Shown here: positions 60,224 to 64,000 of the stretch, piece by piece
Layout of the letters: each line of letters opens with the position of its first letter
Position numbering within the stretch: position 1 is the stretch's first letter
Assembly (NCBI GenBank): GCA_012932295.1
Contig: JAAONU010000002.1
Span: 40,421,521 to 40,485,520 of the forward strand
Direction of reading: 5' to 3'
DNA from: Cyclina sinensis
Taxonomy: Eukaryota; Mollusca; Bivalvia; Venerida; Veneridae
Length of the DNA stretch: 64,000 nucleotides
The notes under the pieces: generated by a model
Seen by the model: the letters and a program-made list of their open reading frames with translations, nothing else
Database searches by the model: none
What the model was told of the DNA's origin: nothing
Position numbers and translations under genes: made by a program

Positions 60224-61102
60224 AACATGCACATATTTACAATATCATGTCGTTGCTTTGTATTATGATTGTGCTGTATTTGTTAGAACAAATCTAAATC
60301 AAATAAAAACTTGAAGATTTTTGCAGGCTTGCGGCTCGGATTATACCAGTTCGACCAGGCTATAAGAGGCCGTATACCCCGTCAAGAATCAACATAAGAA
60401 ATAGTGTACAAGTATATAACTAGATACCTCGTCTCTTGAAAGCAAAATACAAGTACTTACCTAAAGTATTCAACACCTTCCTACATGCAGTTTACATAAT
60501 ATATTCAAATTTATGAACACTTGGCCAGCAACAAAAACATCTTGGAAAAACCTCACAGGTCTCTGTAATATTGACTCAAGTTGATTTAGAGTCTGTACTA
60601 AGAATGTGAAGCCCATATTTAAGCGTGCAACCAGTTTCGCCATAGAAGGCAGATAAGTCGGTGGACTTCTTGACAAAGAGGATATGGCGCAAAAAATTAG
60701 GTTGGATTGATTCGATCTTTTGTGCTTTATGATAACAACGTATTTGTTAGCCAAAGTGCAAAACTTACGAAACATGCGCGTCTGTATGCTTCTAAACGTT
60801 GACCGCAGTCAATAATAGTTACGAAAAACGTTTGCTTTTTTCTTACGTAATTGTTTTAAAGTGTATCTTTGTAATCCTTTTGATTTGCGTATATGTATCA
60901 AATTTTTACGTTAACTTAGTACAATCAGTCTCAACTATTTGTCTTATCTCTGTAAAATCCTTTAAAAATACAAACGGAAATCAGATTAATTCTTTACAGC
61001 ATTATACATAAAAAGCCTAGTTGTAGCATATCAAATGTGCAATGCAATAAGGCATGAATTTTATCTTAAACACTTCATATACAAAACAAAAATGTAAATT
61101 GT

Positions 61103-61500
61103 TTATTGAAAGCAACCTACACATTTGCTCTTGGTTATGAAAAATGTCTTCGTTCTTGGCTTGCAGGTAAAAGAACAGACTAAAGCATTTTCAGCAAAGT
61201 CATTAAGTACAACTAATAAATATCGGTAACTGTGCATAACACCGATATTATTTTCGCCAAACTTAGAGACAAATAGTAACTTTGTATATTTAAATCTTTG
61301 CACTTTAAAATCTAAAATGAAACATATTTCACTTATCACAGATAATTTATATACTGCTTTGTTACACGATACGTTTAGTCTTGTAAACAAAGACTGTAGA
61401 TCTTCAGCTGTTTCTGCTAAACGGACTTTATCATCAGCAAACAGTAATATACAAACTGTGTTATTGTCAAAAATAATACCAAAATGCATTTCTTTCGAGT
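61103..61500 (-). pseudogene. LINE reverse transcriptase fragment
   Basis: The minus strand reads TVCILLFADDKVRLAETAED (RT catalytic FADD) followed by LQSLFTRLNVSCN, then a decayed HSYRYLLVVLND in place of the usual YLGV.L. Only about 130 codons of one RT remain. Confidence 0.8.
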
Positions 61501-62799
61501 AGAAATATGACTGTCGATATATAAATTAAAAAAAAGAACGGCGTTCTTAGTTGCAGTGATTGCATTTTTGTCACTATACACTGATAACAAAATGATGTGT
61601 AAAAGTTAACGGTTACACTGATGTGTAAAAGTTAACGGTTTTGAAACACTTTTATTTTAATATCAAATGTAGTTTAAAATAAAGCTCTAACTAATGCACT
61701 TTCTTTTCTGATTTGTGTGTCAATGGTCTTACTTTTCCACGCAAGAATTTCGTGTTTGTACAGTTAACAACAATTAGGAGCTGTCTCCAGACATGTCAAA
61801 TGTTTATGTTCACATCCTAGGTCAATTCTGCACGCTCGTCTACACTACAGTAACAAGGATTTGCACATTTATATTGTATTGATTCATATTTCTATGGGAG
61901 AAAGCGAGTCATAAATCAGTTTTGTAAATGACTCGTTTAGTGTCATCGAATATGATTGATATCAGATGTGTCACCTTTTGCAATGAAAACACTAAACTTC
62001 ATTACATTACATTTTCTGTGTTAAAATCAATATGTTCATTCGTTCGTTTTTTATTCGTCAATTTATTTATTCATTCATTTCGTGATTCATGAAATAGTCG
62101 TATTTATAACCTTAAAAGTAAAGAACTAGTCATGTAAAACACTTAACAAAACCAACAGACTACATTTTGTGCCTATTTTCTCACTTGATGCATACCACTT
62201 GTGACATGCGTTCACATTTTTATATCAAATAAGGACACAGGAAATAGTTTATTAAGTATTCATTATATTTTAAACAAATAACTCAGTGTAGGTCGTGATA
62301 TTCCAGGAAAACTCGAAATGGTAGGTAAGTGTCCGACATCTTAATCGCCATTTATACTGGTTCGATCACCTCAGCAGGATTTGATGGCGACTCATACATT
62401 TATCCCTTGGCCCAAGGACAGGCAAAATTTCAAAATTTAGCAACATATGTACAAGCTGCAGTTCTGTTAGCTCTAGTGCAAAAAATCCAGTATGTAAACG
62501 ACTTTCAATTTCATTCAATCCACAACAAAGGCGTGAAGGTGATTCTTAGAAATTTTTCGATGACAGGTGGTATCACACATACTGACTTAATATATAAACG
62601 TCGAATTACTCTCCCCATTCACATTCACACGTTGCATATTTGGGTTATGCCCCTTAGGACATCTCCCAGTATAGGGAAGTTTTGAAATCTATTAATAGTA
62701 ACACGTGACTGATAAGAGATACAGGTGACTTTTTGAAGGTTGGCAAAAATATGGCTGTTGATAAAAATGCGAAATATGTAAAGGTATGAAACATTTATA

Positions 62800-62949
62800 A
62801 TAATTATATGCCCCCAATGTACGTGATGTGGGGGTTCCCAAGGTCCTTGCCGTGAATGTAGTAGTTGTTGCAGTATTAGTAGCAGAATTCCCCGTCTCCA
62901 AGGTAGCAGCCGCCTGTCGAAGGAGCTCAAGAGCTCTATGTTGACTCAT
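62800..62949 (-). other. Possible minus-strand coding exon, unknown product
   Basis: On the minus strand a TTTCTTTCAG acceptor is directly followed by ATG and MSQHRALELLRQAAATLETG, then a Thr-rich stretch. It has coding-like composition. I do not recognise the protein. It could be part of a neighbouring gene or of a mobile element. The opposite-strand frame 62329-62685 is also unrecognised. Confidence 0.3.
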
Positions 62950-63344
62950 CTGAAAGAAAATATTTCCACTTAAACACATTGTTTAAAAAATAAAATGTTT
63001 CTTTTACGTGTAACTATCTGCCTTCATCATTCATCTCGGAACATTTAAATCTTCTCTTTCTTTTGTTATATTTTTAAAATCAAAATAGCTGCCCGAAACT
63101 ATCATCCAAATATATATCCGATTAATTGGCGCCATTATAATGGTAGATCTACTGGCGGTAAAAAACAGATGCCACAATTTTTATTTCTAACAATTTTTTT
63201 ATCATCAGATACTGGACGACAAAGCTTTAAGTTAAAGTGAGTGACTCATAGAATATAGCTGATTTTTTTCTTTAAAATGAAAATAAGTTAATATACTATG
63301 GAAATAATAATAGTATGCTTCTATACACCATGAGGACTAAAGAA

Positions 63345-63420
63345 AAGATTACCCCCAGGATTCGAACGCATGCCCTTTCGGTCAGTAAAACACAGAGCGA
63401 TGGTCTACACCACTGAGCCA
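63345..63420 (-). repeat. tRNA-like relic (SINE head or tRNA pseudogene)
   Basis: The minus strand has box A-like TGGCTCAGTGGTGTAGACC and box B-like CGTTCGAATCCTGG at tRNA spacing. The anticodon arm does not pair convincingly. Confidence 0.6.
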
Positions 63421-64000
63421 TATTAACTAGTATTTAATCGTCGAAATTAGTGATATAACTAAAGAATCTTCGGGGTAAATATTTTACCGATAAAAGTGTG
63501 TAGATCTTTATATTGTGATGTGTTTCTGTAACAAAAAATGGGTCAGTAACTTAGTTTAGATATGTTCTTCAGAATTACAGCTGAAAGTGTTTCTTTCGTC
63601 TTGCTCTAGCTGTCTTTTCCCCTGTACGTATAATCAGCAACAAAAGGGAAAATCATTACAAAAAGGCGACCTCTGTTGTAAAGAACCACGTCCCGGCTTC
63701 ACTTACTGATAACGTCAACATTGTTATGAAGACGATGACGCTTTCATCGATTTAATTGTGTTTAGCAGTTATTTCAAATGCAAATATATAAATCAATAAA
63801 TCGAATAGTTAATGCAGATTTCAACATTTTATGTATTTAATTGTACAGTATCAATAATATCTTTAGGGAAAGCAAACCTATTTTAAAAATCACATAAAAA
63901 TACGTTCATAACAAATAGCAACACTGTATTTCAAGATGCCGTAAACATTATTACGAACGAAATACAATAAGGAAAACTACAATAACAATCTAATAGTAAT

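Larger units (their letters stand above)
60308..64000. other. Intergenic region after the gene
   Basis: It holds a LINE RT fragment (61103-61500), an unassigned open region at 62329-62979 and a tRNA-like relic (63345-63420). The rest is AT-rich with no feature I can support. Confidence 0.55.

Overview
The window looks like nuclear DNA of an invertebrate animal, most likely a bivalve mollusc (inference). It is AT-rich and dominated by long introns. It holds tRNA-derived SINEs, LINEs, foldback and MITE-type DNA transposons and many diverged intronic tandem repeats. There is no bacterial-style gene packing, and I find no CRISPR array or functional tRNA.

Almost the whole window is one plus-strand gene, which I assembled exon by exon from open frames, GT-AG splice sites and matching intron phases. 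I count 43 exons from 2397 to the stop at 60115, about 7.0 kb of coding sequence or about 2,330 residues. The 5' end, including any signal peptide, lies upstream of the window. The domain order is: a short Gly/Thr/Asp linker; NIDO (exons 3-5); AMOP (6-7); a MUC4-type VWD with its C-terminal extension (8-10); an Ig/cadherin-like stretch (11-12); about 30 EGF-like modules on mostly symmetric class 1-1 exons (12-33); a Thr-rich linker; SEA (35-37); a juxtamembrane Cys-rich module (38); one transmembrane helix (40); and a cytoplasmic tail of about 87 residues (41-43). This is the MUC4 / invertebrate mucin-like receptor plan with a greatly expanded EGF stalk. A poly(A) signal follows at 60218.

The gene as sequenced is damaged. 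A 4.48-kb LINE sits antisense inside an EGF exon; the two halves (48245-48282 and 52761-52971) rejoin exactly in frame. Five single-base insertions shift frame in exons 9 (twice), 18, 21 and 33. All five are +1, which points to base-level assembly error, or else a decaying allele. The damaged exons are symmetric, so skipping them would keep the frame.

The introns hold the mobile DNA. 85-2065: degraded LINE with a SINE inside. About 4990-5845: LINE 3' fragment. 11824-12302 and 19403-19890: two copies of one MITE, each with a 9-bp target duplication. 15953-17384: a 1.4-kb palindromic element with a SINE tail in its loop. 20678-20969: SINE with an 11-bp target duplication. 23761-24159: possible MITE. 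About 27600-28440: decayed Tc1-like transposase. 37936-40783: a 2.85-kb Foldback-type element whose inverted repeats are made of about 49-bp tandem repeats and which has a perfect 9-bp target duplication. 45950-47640: a 146-bp satellite of about 12 copies. After the gene, 60.3-64 kb holds a LINE fragment, a tRNA-like relic and nothing else I can assign firmly.
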